Source: Gemmatimonadota bacterium
Lineage (GTDB): Bacteria; Gemmatimonadota; Gemmatimonadetes; Gemmatimonadales; GWC2-71-9
Assembly (NCBI GenBank): GCA_029862935.1
Contig: JAOTWK010000028.1
Span: forward strand, 1 to 16,850
DNA length: 16,850 bases
Direction of reading: 5' to 3'
Part shown: positions 8,137 through 16,708 of the stretch, in pieces
Layout: each line of letters starts with the position of its first letter
How positions within the stretch are numbered: the first letter of the stretch is position 1
Program-made: the position numbers and the translations under genes
The notes under the pieces: model-generated
What the model was told of the DNA's origin: nothing
The model's input: only the letters and a program-made list of their open reading frames with translations
Database searches by the model: none

Positions 8137-8208
8137 CTCCGGGGGTGGGACTCGAACCCACAACCCTTCGGTTAACAGCCGAATGCTCTACCATTGAGCT
8201 ACCCCGGA
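8137..8208 (-). tRNA. tRNA-Asn (anticodon GTT)
   Basis: A 72-base cloverleaf. The acceptor stem is TCCGGGG (8202-8208) paired with CCCCGGA (8138-8144), with discriminator G at 8137. The D arm is GCTC...GAGC, the anticodon arm TCGGC-TGTTAAC-CGAAG reads GTT, and the T arm is GTGGG-TTCGAGT-CCCAC. The CCA end is not encoded. It lies alone, 96 bases downstream of uvrA on the same strand. No att-like duplication of its 3' end is visible nearby, so nothing suggests an integrated element. Confidence 0.97.
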
Positions 8209-8304
8209 TCGTCGGCACAGCGCCGGTCTGGCCGCGCCGCTCGGGAGTCTAACGGCGGGCTAATCCTCACGCAAGCAAGTGCTGGAGCCTTCTGGCGGCC
8301 CTCG

Positions 8305-11133
8305 TTACGCGTGCAGCGGCTTGACGACCGAATCAGTCGGTTCAGTCAATACGGCCTGCAGGTATCGGGCCGTGTGCGTGGTGGTGACGGCGACCTCTTC
8401 CGGCGTACCCGTGGCCACGACCCTCCCGCCGGCGTCCCCGCCGTCGGGTCCGAGGTCGATGATCCAGTCGGCCCGTTTGATCACGTCGAGATGGTGTTCG
8501 ATGACGATGACCGTGTGCCCGGCGTCGACTAGGCGATCGAGCACTTTGATGAGCGTCCGTACGTCATCGAGGTGAAGTCCGGTGGTGGGCTCGTCGAGGA
8601 TATAGAGTCGCCGAGACTTCTTCCGGCTCGCCGTCGCCAACTGCCTGGCGACCTTGAGTCGCTGTGCCTCACCGCCCGACAGGGTGGTGGCCGGCTGGCC
8701 CAAGCACAGATAGCCCAGTCCCACCTGCTGCAGGTGCCAAAGGGCCTTGCCCAACCGTTCCTGATGTCGAAACCGCGCCATTGCCTGTTCCACGGTGAGG
8801 TTGAGCACATCGTGGATCGAGAGTCCCTTGATCCGAACGTCGAGTACCTCGGGTTCGAACCGGGTGCCCTCACAGGCCTCACAGGGGGTAAAGACATCGG
8901 CAAGGAACACCATCTCGACCTGGATGTGGCCGGCTCCTTCGCACAGGCGGCAGCGCCCGCCCCCGCTGGCATTGAAGCTGAACGTGGTTGGTGAGTACCC
9001 GCGGGCGCGCGCCAGCGGCTGGGCTGCAAAGAGCGCGCGGATCTCGTCGAACGCGCGAATGTAGGTAATCGGGTTGGATCGCGGGGTCTTGCCGATCGGC
9101 GACTGGTCGACCAGAACGACGTCGTCCAACCCTTCCCACCCCGTGAGTTGGGAGATCTCGCCGACTCGCTCGCCGAGGTGCTCTTTGGCTCCATGGGCAC
9201 CTTTGAGCCGGGCAGCGAGCTGCCGGTACACCACGTCGTGGACGAGCGTCGACTTGCCAGATCCCGAGACGCCGGTGACGGCCGTGAGCGTCCCCAGCGG
9301 AAAGCTGACGTCGACGCCGTCCAGATTGTGCAGCCGTGCGCCGTGGACCGAGAGCCACTGTGGTCCACTCCGCCGTCGGGCCGATGGGATCGGGATGTGT
9401 TTCTCACCGCTCAGGTACGCCCCGGTCAACGTGCCCGCGCGTTCAGCACCCTCGACGGCGCCGGCATACACCACCTCGCCTCCGTGTTCGCCACTGCCGG
9501 GACCGAGCTCGACCATGTAGTCAGCGGCTCGAATGGTGACGGGGTCGTGTTCGACGATGACGACGGTATTGCCTTCGTCCCGTAGCCGCTCCAACAAACC
9601 GACGAGACGATGGATGTCGCGCGGGTGCAGGCCGATGGACGGCTCGTCCAGCACGTACAGCGTGTCCACCAGATGCGACCCGAGCGCGTTGGCGAGAGAG
9701 ATGCGTTGGGCCTCGCCCCCCGACAGCGTCCTGGTCTGCCGGTCCAGCGTGAGGTACCCGAGACCGACGTCGCGGAGAAACCGCACGCGATCTTCGAGCT
9801 CCCTGAGGATGGTCCCCGCGACGGCCCGCTGAAACGCCGTAAGCTCGAGCTGACTCAGCCACTCGGCGAGCTCGTCGGCAGGGAGCCTGGTGACGTCACC
9901 GATGTGCCGGGTGTCCACCCGCACGGCCAGCGCTTCCGGCCGGAGCCGTGCACCGTCGCAGGCAGGACACCGCTGCGCCAACTGATACTGTCGCAGAAAC
10001 ACGCGGATGTACTGCTTGTACCGCTTCCGTTCGAGATCGCGGAGGAATGGAAAGATCCCTTTGAACCGGCCGCTCGTGTTATACAGGAGGTATCTGCGCT
10101 GCGTCTTGGCGAGCTTGGACCAAGGCCTGTCCAGTGGAATACCCTGCGCGTCGGCTGCCTGTCGCAGTTGACGCCGCCGCCGGGTGTAGCGCGGTTTCGT
10201 CCACGGGTCCAGGGCACCGTCTTCGAGGGTCCGGGCAGGATCGGGGACGATCAGCGATTCGTCGTACTCGAGCACCGCTCCGAACCCGTTGCATCCTGGA
10301 CAAGCGCCCCTCGGATTGTTGAAGGAGAAGAGCGCCGGGGTGAGTGGGAGCGTTGGGGTTCCACAGGCCGTACAACGTGGATGCTGCGAGAAGCGCACCG
10401 GCGTTGTGGTCCCTCGTATCTCAGCGAGGCCTTCGCCCTCGGCAAATGCGGTGGCGACCGAATCGGCGAGGCGCCCGCGATTGCCGGCGATGATGCGAAT
10501 CCGGTCCACCACGACGAGAAAGTCATCGCGGTCGAGGCGGACCGTGTCGGGCAACACGTCGAGACGGTACACCTCGTCGCCGACACGCACGCGGACAAAA
10601 CCCATTGCGTTGAGGTTCTCCAGCACCCGCTCGTGCGTCGAATCTCCTCCCATCGGTAACGGAAAACACACGAGCGCGGATTGGCCGTCGGCGATCTCCA
10701 ACAGTCGATCAACCGCCGTGGATGGCGAGTCCACCGTGACGGGCTCGCCGCATTGATGGCACGACGGGGTCCCGATGCGGGCCCACAACAGACGGAGATA
10801 GTCGTGAATCTCCGTGGCAGTCCCGACTGTCGAGCGGCTCGAGGTCGTTGGGTTCTTCTGCTCGATGGCCACAGCGGGCGACACACCCTCGATCCGGTCG
10901 ACCGCGGGCTTCGGCATGCGCTCGAGGAACTGCTTGGCGTACGTCGAGAGGGACTCGATGTACCGACGCTGACCCTCGGCATAGAGTGTGTCGAAGGCGA
11001 GCGTGCTCTTACCCGATCCGGACGGGCCGGTCACCACGGTCAGCGACCTGTGGGGAATGGCGAGCGTGAACCCCTTCAGGTTGTGCTGTCGGGCTCCCTG
11101 AAGCACGATGTGATCGGGCATGGTGGGAAGCAT
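8305..11133 (-). CDS. uvrA: UvrABC excinuclease subunit A, DNA-damage recognition ATPase
   Basis: Tandem ABC ATPase that finds bulky DNA lesions with UvrB and loads it for nucleotide excision repair. It has 942 residues, the full family length. Walker A 1 is GPSGSGKST (36-44), and CHQC (125-128) is present. Zinc module 1 is C254/C257...C278/C281 followed by the [11 protein letters not shown] pattern. ABC signature 1 is LSGGEAQR (about 470), and Walker B/D-loop is [11 protein letters not shown]. The second half has Walker [10 protein letters not shown] (621-629), [13 protein letters not shown], zinc module 2 C728/C731...C751/C754, signature 2 LSGGEAQR (about 818) and [11 protein letters not shown]. 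The [25 protein letters not shown] and [19 protein letters not shown] segments resemble a second UvrA class I recall from Acidobacteriota-like phyla rather than E. coli UvrA. The start could also be ATG 11121; neither has a clear ribosome binding site. It is divergent from the membrane protein at 11205. Confidence 0.97.
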   Translation of the reverse strand: MLPTMPDHIVLQGARQHNLKGFTLAIPHRSLTVVTGPSGSGKSTLAFDTLYAEGQRRYIESLSTYAKQFLERMPKPAVDRIEGVSPAVAIEQKNPTTSSRSTVGTATEIHDYLRLLWARIGTPSCHQCGEPVTVDSPSTAVDRLLEIADGQSALVCFPLPMGGDSTHERVLENLNAMGFVRVRVGDEVYRLDVLPDTVRLDRDDFLVVVDRIRIIAGNRGRLADSVATAFAEGEGLAEIRGTTTPVRFSQHPRCTACGTPTLPLTPALFSFNNPRGACPGCNGFGAVLEYDESLIVPDPARTLEDGALDPWTKPRYTRRRRQLRQAADAQGIPLDRPWSKLAKTQRRYLLYNTSGRFKGIFPFLRDLERKRYKQYIRVFLRQYQLAQRCPACDGARLRPEALAVRVDTRHIGDVTRLPADELAEWLSQLELTAFQRAVAGTILRELEDRVRFLRDVGLGYLTLDRQTRTLSGGEAQRISLANALGSHLVDTLYVLDEPSIGLHPRDIHRLVGLLERLRDEGNTVVIVEHDPVTIRAADYMVELGPGSGEHGGEVVYAGAVEGAERAGTLTGAYLSGEKHIPIPSARRRSGPQWLSVHGARLHNLDGVDVSFPLGTLTAVTGVSGSGKSTLVHDVVYRQLAARLKGAHGAKEHLGERVGEISQLTGWEGLDDVVLVDQSPIGKTPRSNPITYIRAFDEIRALFAAQPLARARGYSPTTFSFNASGGGRCRLCEGAGHIQVEMVFLADVFTPCEACEGTRFEPEVLDVRIKGLSIHDVLNLTVEQAMARFRHQERLGKALWHLQQVGLGYLCLGQPATTLSGGEAQRLKVARQLATASRKKSRRLYILDEPTTGLHLDDVRTLIKVLDRLVDAGHTVIVIEHHLDVIKRADWIIDLGPDGGDAGGRVVATGTPEEVAVTTTHTARYLQAVLTEPTDSVVKPLHA

Positions 11134-11204
11134 AGCGGCGTCGGGTGGTGGGCTACAAGCGCACCGTTGACGGCGCGTGATCCCACACCGTACGTTGGCG
11201 AGGC

Positions 11205-12293
11205 ATGGCGAAGAAGCTCGCTCCCCAACTGATGCGCCGCGGTCTCGAGATCTTTGCCGTGATCTCGCTGATCATGTTCGCGGCCGTGCTCTTCTACGGC
11301 AACAATCTCGGGCAGTTCGTGACCGCCATGGTGAATCTCCGTTGGGGGTGGGTACTCCTCGGCGTCGGTGTGGCGTCACTGGACTGGTTTGGTGGGGGTC
11401 TTCGCCTCTACGTTCTTGCGCGCCACGTCTATCCGGCGACGAGCATCAAAGGGGCGGTTCTTTCGGCCGGTCTCAACTCGTACGCGATGATGTTGACGCC
11501 GTCGCAGGCAGGTGGTGGGCCGCTCGGTATCTACACGCTCAAGCGGTACGGAACTCCGATCCCAGAGGGCATGGTCGCGACGTTCATGAGCTTTGTCGCG
11601 ACGATTCTGTTCTTTGCGGCCGCGGGACCCGCGGTGGTGTTTCTTGGAGCCGGTGACACCCTCGAAGAGCACGGTATTCTGGGAGTGGCCACCCTCAACG
11701 ACTTGTTTCGCCTGAGCTTGGGTGGTTTCATCGTGCTCGGCGCTGTCCTCCTGGCTCTGATCATCTTCCCCGATGTCGCCAGACGGATCGCCCGCCGCAT
11801 AGTCAGTTGGTTGGAACGCCGCGGCAACCCAAAGATGGCCCATCGCATCTCCGGACTGAACGAGGGGATCGACCGAGCCCACGGAGCCATGGTGGCGTTC
11901 TTCCGCGGCCGCGGCTGGATCTCGCTCGCGGGTGGGGTACTCCTCACCGGACCGACCTTGGCCAACAAGCTGCTGGCTGGCTACATCGTGTTGCGGGCCC
12001 TCGACATTCACGCGCCCTTCGTCGACGTGGTGATGCTACAGACCCTGATCATCTTCCTGCTCTACTTCGCACCGACGCCAGGCGGGTCCGGCTTGGCCGA
12101 GGTCTTGTCCGGCGGGGTCATGTCGATCTTCGTGCCCCGTGAGCTGACGCCGTCATACATTCTTCTGTGGCGCATCTATGTGGCCTACCTGACGGTTGCC
12201 GCGGGGTCCTTCGTGTTCTGGCGCTGGCTCAAACTTTGGGAAGAAGAGGGCGACAATACGTCGGATGAGGCTGCGTCGACCACCCCGCTGTAG
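11205..12293 (+). CDS. Flippase-like polytopic membrane protein (lysylphosphatidylglycerol synthase TM-domain / UPF0104 family)
   Basis: Integral inner-membrane protein of 362 residues. It belongs to the family that forms the membrane domain of MprF and relatives such as AglD/YbhN, often annotated as flippase-like. Hydrophobic segments lie near 16-32, 47-64, 82-98, 125-147, 172-189, 238-263, 272-290 and 318-340. Family motifs are the Gly-rich loop TPSQAGGGPLGIYTLKRYG (98-116) and TPGGSGLAEVLSGG (291-304). It has no soluble aminoacyl-transferase domain, so it is not a full MprF; the substrate is unknown. The start is ATG 11205 with a modest GCGAGG upstream. Only 71 bases separate it from divergent uvrA, and no promoter there could be called. 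A hairpin follows its stop, so it is probably monocistronic. Confidence 0.85.
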   Translation: MAKKLAPQLMRRGLEIFAVISLIMFAAVLFYGNNLGQFVTAMVNLRWGWVLLGVGVASLDWFGGGLRLYVLARHVYPATSIKGAVLSAGLNSYAMMLTPSQAGGGPLGIYTLKRYGTPIPEGMVATFMSFVATILFFAAAGPAVVFLGAGDTLEEHGILGVATLNDLFRLSLGGFIVLGAVLLALIIFPDVARRIARRIVSWLERRGNPKMAHRISGLNEGIDRAHGAMVAFFRGRGWISLAGGVLLTGPTLANKLLAGYIVLRALDIHAPFVDVVMLQTLIIFLLYFAPTPGGSGLAEVLSGGVMSIFVPRELTPSYILLWRIYVAYLTVAAGSFVFWRWLKLWEEEGDNTSDEAASTTPL

Positions 12294-12295
12294 AT

Positions 12296-12319
12296 AGGCG
12301 GGGTTCGGTTGCCCCGCCT
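12296..12319 (+). terminator. GC-rich hairpin after the flippase-like gene
   Basis: A perfect 8-bp stem AGGCGGGG/CCCCGCCT (12296-12303 with 12312-12319) with an 8-base loop, starting three bases after the stop codon at 12293. There is no T run behind it, so termination is plausible but unproven. It separates this gene from the FHA/PP2C operon. Confidence 0.5.
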
Positions 12320-12339
12320 CAGAGGCACCACTAGTTTCC

Positions 12340-12345
12340 TACAAT
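12340..12345 (+). promoter_or_regulatory. Possible -10 box for the FHA/PP2C operon
   Basis: TACAAT, 24 bases before the ATG at 12370, is close to the TATAAT consensus in an otherwise GC-rich gap after a hairpin. No good -35 box sits 16-18 bases upstream. It also overlaps a small inverted repeat, CAATT (12342-12346) and AATTG (12354-12358). This is a weak call. Confidence 0.25.
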
Positions 12346-12369
12346 TGCCCCAGAATTGAGGCGCCTCCC

Positions 12370-13692
12370 ATGTCGTATCTCGAAGTCGCTGGCCGACGTC
12401 ACGCCATTCCGGTGGGCGTGTTTGTCATCGGCAGTGACTCGACAGCGCAGATCGTGCTCCCGAGCACTGGAGTGTCGGGGCGCCATGCCGTCATTCACAG
12501 CACACCAGATGGGCAATCGGCGATTCGCTTGGGCGATGACAACTCGGTTGTGCTGGTGAACGGCGTCCGGCTCGGTTCGGAACCGGTGCCGTTGCTGCAC
12601 GGAGACAAGATCGAGATCGGCGCACGGGAGCTGCACTTCGTGGATGAGCGTCGCAGCGGAAGCACGCAATACTTGCAGGCCATTGACCCGGGCCTGATGG
12701 CAGCGAAGCCCTCGGTGCGACGAGCTGCCACCGCGGGCACGGGAGGGCGCCTCGTCTCGTTGACGGACGGCCGGGAGTATGCCGTGAGCGGGACATCGTT
12801 GGTGATCGGACGTGACGCGAGATGTGATGTTGTGGTGGAGAGCAAGAACGTCTCCCGTCAGCATGCGGAGGTCGTTGCCACTCCGAACGGCTACATGCTG
12901 ATCGACAGCAGCACCAATGGTACGTTTGTCAACGCCGAGCGGATCAGCGGGCAGTACCTGCTCAAGCGGGGCGACGTGATCCGGTGCGGAGAATACGAGT
13001 TTCGCTTTTATGGAGATGTGGCGCAGCCACCTCCAGTGGCACCCGAGCCGCCGGTAGCAGAACCGAAGGCTCCGGCGTCACCGACACCACCGCGTGGAGC
13101 GGCACAGCAGTTGAAGAATACTCTGTTCGGCGTGCCAGCCGTGCCACGGCCGGGAGCGCCGCCGCAGGGCCGACCGGCTCCGTCCGTCCGTCCCCCGGCC
13201 GCCGCTCCCAAGGAAGTGCCTGCGCCGTTCCAGGATCGCCGACCCGGAGGCGAGCGGGCGCCGACACCCGCAACCCGGCCCAGCGAGCCCAGGCTCTTGG
13301 CGAGCCTGATGGTGCGCAGCGGCCCGCTCAAGGGTAAGCGGTTTCCGATCAAGGTGCCGGTCATCAACGTGGGACGGGCCGACTACAACGACATTGTGCT
13401 GGATGTCGACAGCGTGTCGACCATCCATGCCAAGCTCCAACGTCGTGAAGGCATCTGGATGCTGGTCGATTTGGACTCGACAAATGGGACGCTGGTGGAC
13501 GGTGAGCGGGTTCGGGGTGAAGTCCCACTTGCTCCGGGAGCCTTGATTCGGTTTGGCGAGGTGCAGACGATGTTCGAGCCGACGGACGATACCGTTGACC
13601 CGCAGAAGGGAAGCTCGACTCGGCTCATGGGGGCGATTCGTCTCCCGACGCCAACGCAGGACGACGACACGCCAGGAGCGCCGAAGCGATGA
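12370..13692 (+). CDS. Triple FHA-domain protein
   Basis: Cytoplasmic phosphothreonine-binding scaffold of 440 residues with no enzyme domain and no membrane segment. FHA2 (about 127-215) has the full set: GRDA (147-150), SRQH (162-165) and STNGTFV (181-187). FHA3 (about 309-403) has GRAD (335-338), STIH (350-353) and STNGTLV (370-376). FHA1 (about 3-92) is degenerate: G-S replaces G-R at 21-22, SGRH (36-39) is kept, and the NGT turn is missing (NSVVLVNG at 58-65). FHA1 may therefore not bind phosphothreonine. A Pro/Ala-rich linker (about 218-308) separates FHA2 from FHA3. The start is ATG 12370 with GAGG nine bases upstream. The phosphatase gene begins 18 bases after its stop, so the pair is an operon. 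Likely ligands are targets of an Hanks-type kinase, which is not in the window. Confidence 0.9.
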   Translation: MSYLEVAGRRHAIPVGVFVIGSDSTAQIVLPSTGVSGRHAVIHSTPDGQSAIRLGDDNSVVLVNGVRLGSEPVPLLHGDKIEIGARELHFVDERRSGSTQYLQAIDPGLMAAKPSVRRAATAGTGGRLVSLTDGREYAVSGTSLVIGRDARCDVVVESKNVSRQHAEVVATPNGYMLIDSSTNGTFVNAERISGQYLLKRGDVIRCGEYEFRFYGDVAQPPPVAPEPPVAEPKAPASPTPPRGAAQQLKNTLFGVPAVPRPGAPPQGRPAPSVRPPAAAPKEVPAPFQDRRPGGERAPTPATRPSEPRLLASLMVRSGPLKGKRFPIKVPVINVGRADYNDIVLDVDSVSTIHAKLQRREGIWMLVDLDSTNGTLVDGERVRGEVPLAPGALIRFGEVQTMFEPTDDTVDPQKGSSTRLMGAIRLPTPTQDDDTPGAPKR

Positions 13693-13710
13693 TCGGGACG
13701 GGATGGGCAC

Positions 13711-14490
13711 GTGGCTGAGACCGTTCGCTTCACCTGTGCGGGGCGCACCGACGTGGGCATTGTCCGCTCCGGCAATGAGGACGCATTCCTCATGCTTCCG
13801 GAGGCGGGTGTCTTCATCGTCGCCGATGGTATGGGTGGGCATGCGGCCGGCGAAGTCGCCAGTCAGATGGCCGTGACGATCGTGGGCCAGGCGCTGGGGG
13901 ATGTGGCAGGCCAACCCGACTCGGATGCGGCCGACGTCATCCGCGAGTCCCTGGTCGAAGCCAACGGCGCGATTTTCGAGCGGACGCTCGTCGAGCAGGA
14001 CAAACGTGGTATGGGGACGACTGCCACTGCGATGGTCATCAATGGCCGACGGTATCTCGTGGGACAGGTCGGAGATAGCCGCGCGTACGTGCACCGAGGC
14101 GAGCAGTTACTGCAGATCACCAAGGATCATTCCTATGTCCAGGAACAAGTGGATTCGGGGTATTTGACGGCGGAACAAGCCCGCACCCATCCGTATAGCA
14201 ACGTGATCACGCGCTGCGTCGGTGCCAATGCTGAGGTGGCGCCCGACATCTATGGGGGCACCCTGCACGCCGGCGATGTGTTCCTGCTCGCCTCGGACGG
14301 ACTCACCGGGATGCTCGAGGATGAAGACTTGATGTCCATCCTGCGGTCAGGGGATTCGCCGGGCGAGCTGGTCGACCACCTGATCAGCGAGGCCAACCGT
14401 CGTGGCGGGCTCGACAACATCACGGTGATCGTCGTGCGTATCGACGGGATCGATCGCGCTGACAATGGAGCGACAGCGAGTCCGGAGTGA
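13711..14490 (+). CDS. PP2C-family protein serine/threonine phosphatase (Stp/PrpC type)
   Basis: Metal-dependent phosphatase that removes phosphate from Ser/Thr, usually reversing Hanks-type (PknB-like) kinases. It has 259 residues, a bare catalytic domain with no membrane anchor. Motifs in order are RTDVGIVRSGNEDAF (E23, D24), VADGMGGHAAGE (metal-binding D39), GMGTTATA (about 100-107), GDSRAYVHR (121-129), TKDHSYVQEQVDSG (138-150), ASDGLTGML (metal Asp D196) and DNITVIVV (D235). All metal-binding acidic residues of the family are present. The start is GTG 13711 with a GGGA-rich upstream stretch. It lies 18 bases after the FHA gene. Its stop overlaps the next start by GTGA, so translation is coupled. 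Confidence 0.95.
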   Translation: MAETVRFTCAGRTDVGIVRSGNEDAFLMLPEAGVFIVADGMGGHAAGEVASQMAVTIVGQALGDVAGQPDSDAADVIRESLVEANGAIFERTLVEQDKRGMGTTATAMVINGRRYLVGQVGDSRAYVHRGEQLLQITKDHSYVQEQVDSGYLTAEQARTHPYSNVITRCVGANAEVAPDIYGGTLHAGDVFLLASDGLTGMLEDEDLMSILRSGDSPGELVDHLISEANRRGGLDNITVIVVRIDGIDRADNGATASPE

Positions 14491-14672
14491 CGCGAGGTCC
14501 CAATCCGCAGGCGGTTGGCTCCGTCGCCGCCCAGCATCTCGGTCCCATCCTCTACGCGCTCGAGACCTGTGCCCTCACAATGGAAACCGAGGGACGCGGA
14601 GAGGAAGCGGAGTACTACCGTGCACTCGCGCGCCAGCTCGCTGAGGCGGGAGGGAGTCCCGCCGAGAGCTAG
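14487..14672 (+). CDS. Small hypothetical protein (61 aa) coupled to the PP2C gene
   Basis: Not recognised. It has 61 residues from a GTG that overlaps the phosphatase stop in the GTGA arrangement (14487-14490). The sequence looks soluble and mostly helical: a hydrophobic helix about 10-31 (VGSVAAQHLGPILYALETC) and an acidic/charged amphipathic helix about 36-53 (GEEAEYYRALARQLAEAG). It has no signal peptide, membrane segment, metal motif or kinase motif, and one Cys. The four-base overlap and coherent helical composition argue that it is a real gene, perhaps a partner of the phosphatase or FHA protein. Its TAG stop shares CTAG with the stop of the convergent HD gene. Confidence 0.65.
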   Translation: MTRGPNPQAVGSVAAQHLGPILYALETCALTMETEGRGEEAEYYRALARQLAEAGGSPAES

Positions 14673-15964
14673 CGCGGTGTTTGAATGAGGGATCGACCCG
14701 CGTCCAGTTCGGCGCGCATCTCTTCCTCGGACCGTTCCCCCAGTGCGACAATGGCTGCCTCCGGCACCGAGCAGGGCTCGGCAGCAAAGACACGAAGGCG
14801 GCGTGCACTGGTGTGGAGTTCCTTGGTGATCTGTTCAATGCCGAGGAGGCCCGATCCATTCTCGATCCCCAATGACGCGATCCGCCCGCCCCGCATCCGG
14901 AGCGGCAAGTCGACCGTGAGCATCGTCGGTTTGGCAGGGAAATCCAGCAGCACTGCTCCCGCAGAGACGCCCAACTCGAGTGCCAGTCGATCTTCGACGC
15001 GACTGGACAGGTCCGGATCCGCTGCTATCCATTCGCCCCCTCCCGTGGGAACCTGACTGGCCGGGAGATCCAGTACGCGCTTGTACAACTGTCTGTGTCG
15101 GAGCCGGTCGCCCAGCCCGATGTCGGCAAGGTCCCGCACGGCTTCCATCAGCGATTCGTCTGAGCTCGCCGCAATCCATGATGGCGCAAGCCGCTGCTGG
15201 GCGATTGCAGAGCGGATCAGACGCTTGAACATTGCCGTTGCGCTGCGAATCGCGTGGTGCCAATAGACGTTGCGGTACATCTGGTACTTCGCGAAAAGCA
15301 GGGATTCGAGTGCACTCACGCCCTTCTCGTGGATCCCCACACGCCGATCGCCCGCATCGTTTTCGACGATCGTCGTCGAGTGGATCAGCCGGTCGACATC
15401 CACCGTCCCGTAGGGGACACCACACATACGCGCATCACGGGTCAAGTACTCGATCTTGTCGAGGTCGAGAGATCCCGCGATCAATCCCTGCAGTGTGCTG
15501 GTGCTCGTGCCGGCGATGAGCTCGCGGAGACCGGACGTGATTGACGCGACCCCGAAGGCGTCGAGGGCAGCACGGAGCTCCGGATGCTCGAAGTGCCGCA
15601 CGGCCAGCTCCTCATGCGAGGGGAGTCCGGCTTCCTCGAGCGCGTGGGAGAACGGGTAGTGTCCAATGTCGTGCAGCAGTGCTGCGAGGCGTGTGAGGGT
15701 CAGCTCCGTGGTCGGGATACCGTCCAGCTCGCCGCGGTCACCCAACAGACTGAGAGCGCGGCGTGCCAGGTGATACGAGCCGAGCGCGTGCTCGAAGCGC
15801 GAGTGGGTCGCCCCAGGATAGACGAGAAAGGCGTGTCCCAGCTGACGTATGTAGCGCAAGCGCTGAAATGGTGCCGAATCGACGACCTCGAGCGAGTCTG
15901 CATCGATCTGGATGTTGTTCCAGATCGGATCGCGAATGACCTCGTAGTCTCCCGTGAGCGCCAT
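14669..15964 (-). CDS. HD-domain metal-dependent phosphohydrolase (COG1078, dGTPase/SAMHD1-like)
   Basis: Soluble HD-superfamily hydrolase of 431 residues. The fold class includes dNTP triphosphohydrolases and SAMHD1, so the substrate may be a (deoxy)nucleotide, but this is not shown. The N-terminus DPIWNNIQIDADSLEVVDSAPFQRLRYIRQLG is typical of COG1078. The metal site is visible as H59 (THSRFEH), H98-D99 (LLHDIGHYPFSH) and D169 (SLDLDKIEYLTRD). These match the H...HD...D pattern of the family. The C-terminal third (about 290-431) is variable. The start is ATG 15964 with no strong ribosome binding site. It is 51 bases downstream of the lipoprotein protease on the same strand. Its TAG stop shares a CTAG with the stop of the convergent 61-residue gene, leaving no room for a terminator between them. 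Confidence 0.92.
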   Translation of the reverse strand: MALTGDYEVIRDPIWNNIQIDADSLEVVDSAPFQRLRYIRQLGHAFLVYPGATHSRFEHALGSYHLARRALSLLGDRGELDGIPTTELTLTRLAALLHDIGHYPFSHALEEAGLPSHEELAVRHFEHPELRAALDAFGVASITSGLRELIAGTSTSTLQGLIAGSLDLDKIEYLTRDARMCGVPYGTVDVDRLIHSTTIVENDAGDRRVGIHEKGVSALESLLFAKYQMYRNVYWHHAIRSATAMFKRLIRSAIAQQRLAPSWIAASSDESLMEAVRDLADIGLGDRLRHRQLYKRVLDLPASQVPTGGGEWIAADPDLSSRVEDRLALELGVSAGAVLLDFPAKPTMLTVDLPLRMRGGRIASLGIENGSGLLGIEQITKELHTSARRLRVFAAEPCSVPEAAIVALGERSEEEMRAELDAGRSLIQTPR

Positions 15965-16015
15965 CGATAGGCCGTTGGTGGCTACGTCGCCGCTAGCGGG
16001 GGCTGCATAGCACGC

Positions 16016-16708
16016 TCAGGGGAGTCCGTTCCCGCCGGCTGCCGCACCGGTGACGATCGCGTTCGGATCCCACGGAAGGATATCGGTGGGCAGGTGATAC
16101 AGCGTCTGGATCGTCGCTTGGTCTCGTGGTGAAGGCGTCCCCACTTCGGGCTGGCGATACATCAGATCGAAAGGATCGTCGCTGTGGGCGAAGATCCCCA
16201 ACGCGTGCCCGATCTCGTGGGTAGTGACTCGGGCGAGACAGTTGACCACGTCAGTGGCTGGGTTGCCCGGAAACCAGCGCAGTTCGATCCGGAGTTGCGC
16301 AGTGAATCTGATCTGCCCCGCCTGATCTGTACCGCGTGGCGGCACCAAGGTCAGGCCCTCGCACACCAGGCGCGGGGGGTCGTTCGTGAGCTCCGTGTCG
16401 GGTGGCGGATCCCCGATCAGGAGCAGGAGCACGTCGGCCTGCACCGAGTCGGACACGACCACACCACGGAATTCTCCATACAGAAACTGACGCTGCCATG
16501 CGCTCAAGCCCTGGGCGGCGTAGTCGGGGATGCGGCCGACGGGTTCCACGTAAATCCGCACGGGGAGAGATGTGGCCGGCCAGTGGAAGACCGAGTCGGT
16601 GCCTGCCAAGCGAAACTCGTATGGGGTGAGCCGGAGGGGTACTTCCGGCTGGTCGCATCCCGCAAGCACCGCGGCGGTCGAGAGCGCCAACAGACTAGCG
16701 CGTCGCAT
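16016..16708 (-). CDS. Matrixin-like (metzincin) zinc metalloprotease, predicted lipoprotein
   Basis: Predicted secreted, lipid-anchored zinc protease of 230 residues. It starts with RR, a hydrophobic stretch and the lipobox LAGC with C18 as the lipidated residue. Next comes a matrixin-like fold: LPVRIYVEP strand (48-56), a helix around AAQGLSAWQRQF, and the zinc motif HEIGHALGIFAHSDDPFDLMY (164-184). The catalytic glutamate is E165. First ligands H164 and H168 and Gly171 are standard, but the third His is H175, one residue later than in the HExxHxxGxxH consensus. A Met-turn candidate is M183. C116 and C157 could form a disulphide. The C-terminus is Gly/Ala-rich. Its ATG at 16708 lies inside the 3' end of the upstream gene (14-base overlap), so translation is likely coupled. 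The target is unknown. Confidence 0.85.
   Translation of the reverse strand: MRRASLLALSTAAVLAGCDQPEVPLRLTPYEFRLAGTDSVFHWPATSLPVRIYVEPVGRIPDYAAQGLSAWQRQFLYGEFRGVVVSDSVQADVLLLLIGDPPPDTELTNDPPRLVCEGLTLVPPRGTDQAGQIRFTAQLRIELRWFPGNPATDVVNCLARVTTHEIGHALGIFAHSDDPFDLMYRQPEVGTPSPRDQATIQTLYHLPTDILPWDPNAIVTGAAAGGNGLP

Noticed and set aside
8137..8208. tRNA-Asn as an integration site of a mobile element
   Set aside because: No integrase, no repeat of the tRNA 3' end and no composition change nearby.
9610..10659. 349-codon plus-strand frame opposite uvrA
   Set aside because: Shadow of conserved UvrA coding; no family features.
13078..14094. 338-codon minus-strand frame opposite the FHA and PP2C genes
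   Set aside because: It spans two well-supported genes antisense and matches nothing.
15990..15999. 10-bp palindrome CCGCTAGCGG between the protease and HD genes
   Set aside because: A single short palindrome without loop or T run; expected by chance at this base composition and with no partner copy seen.
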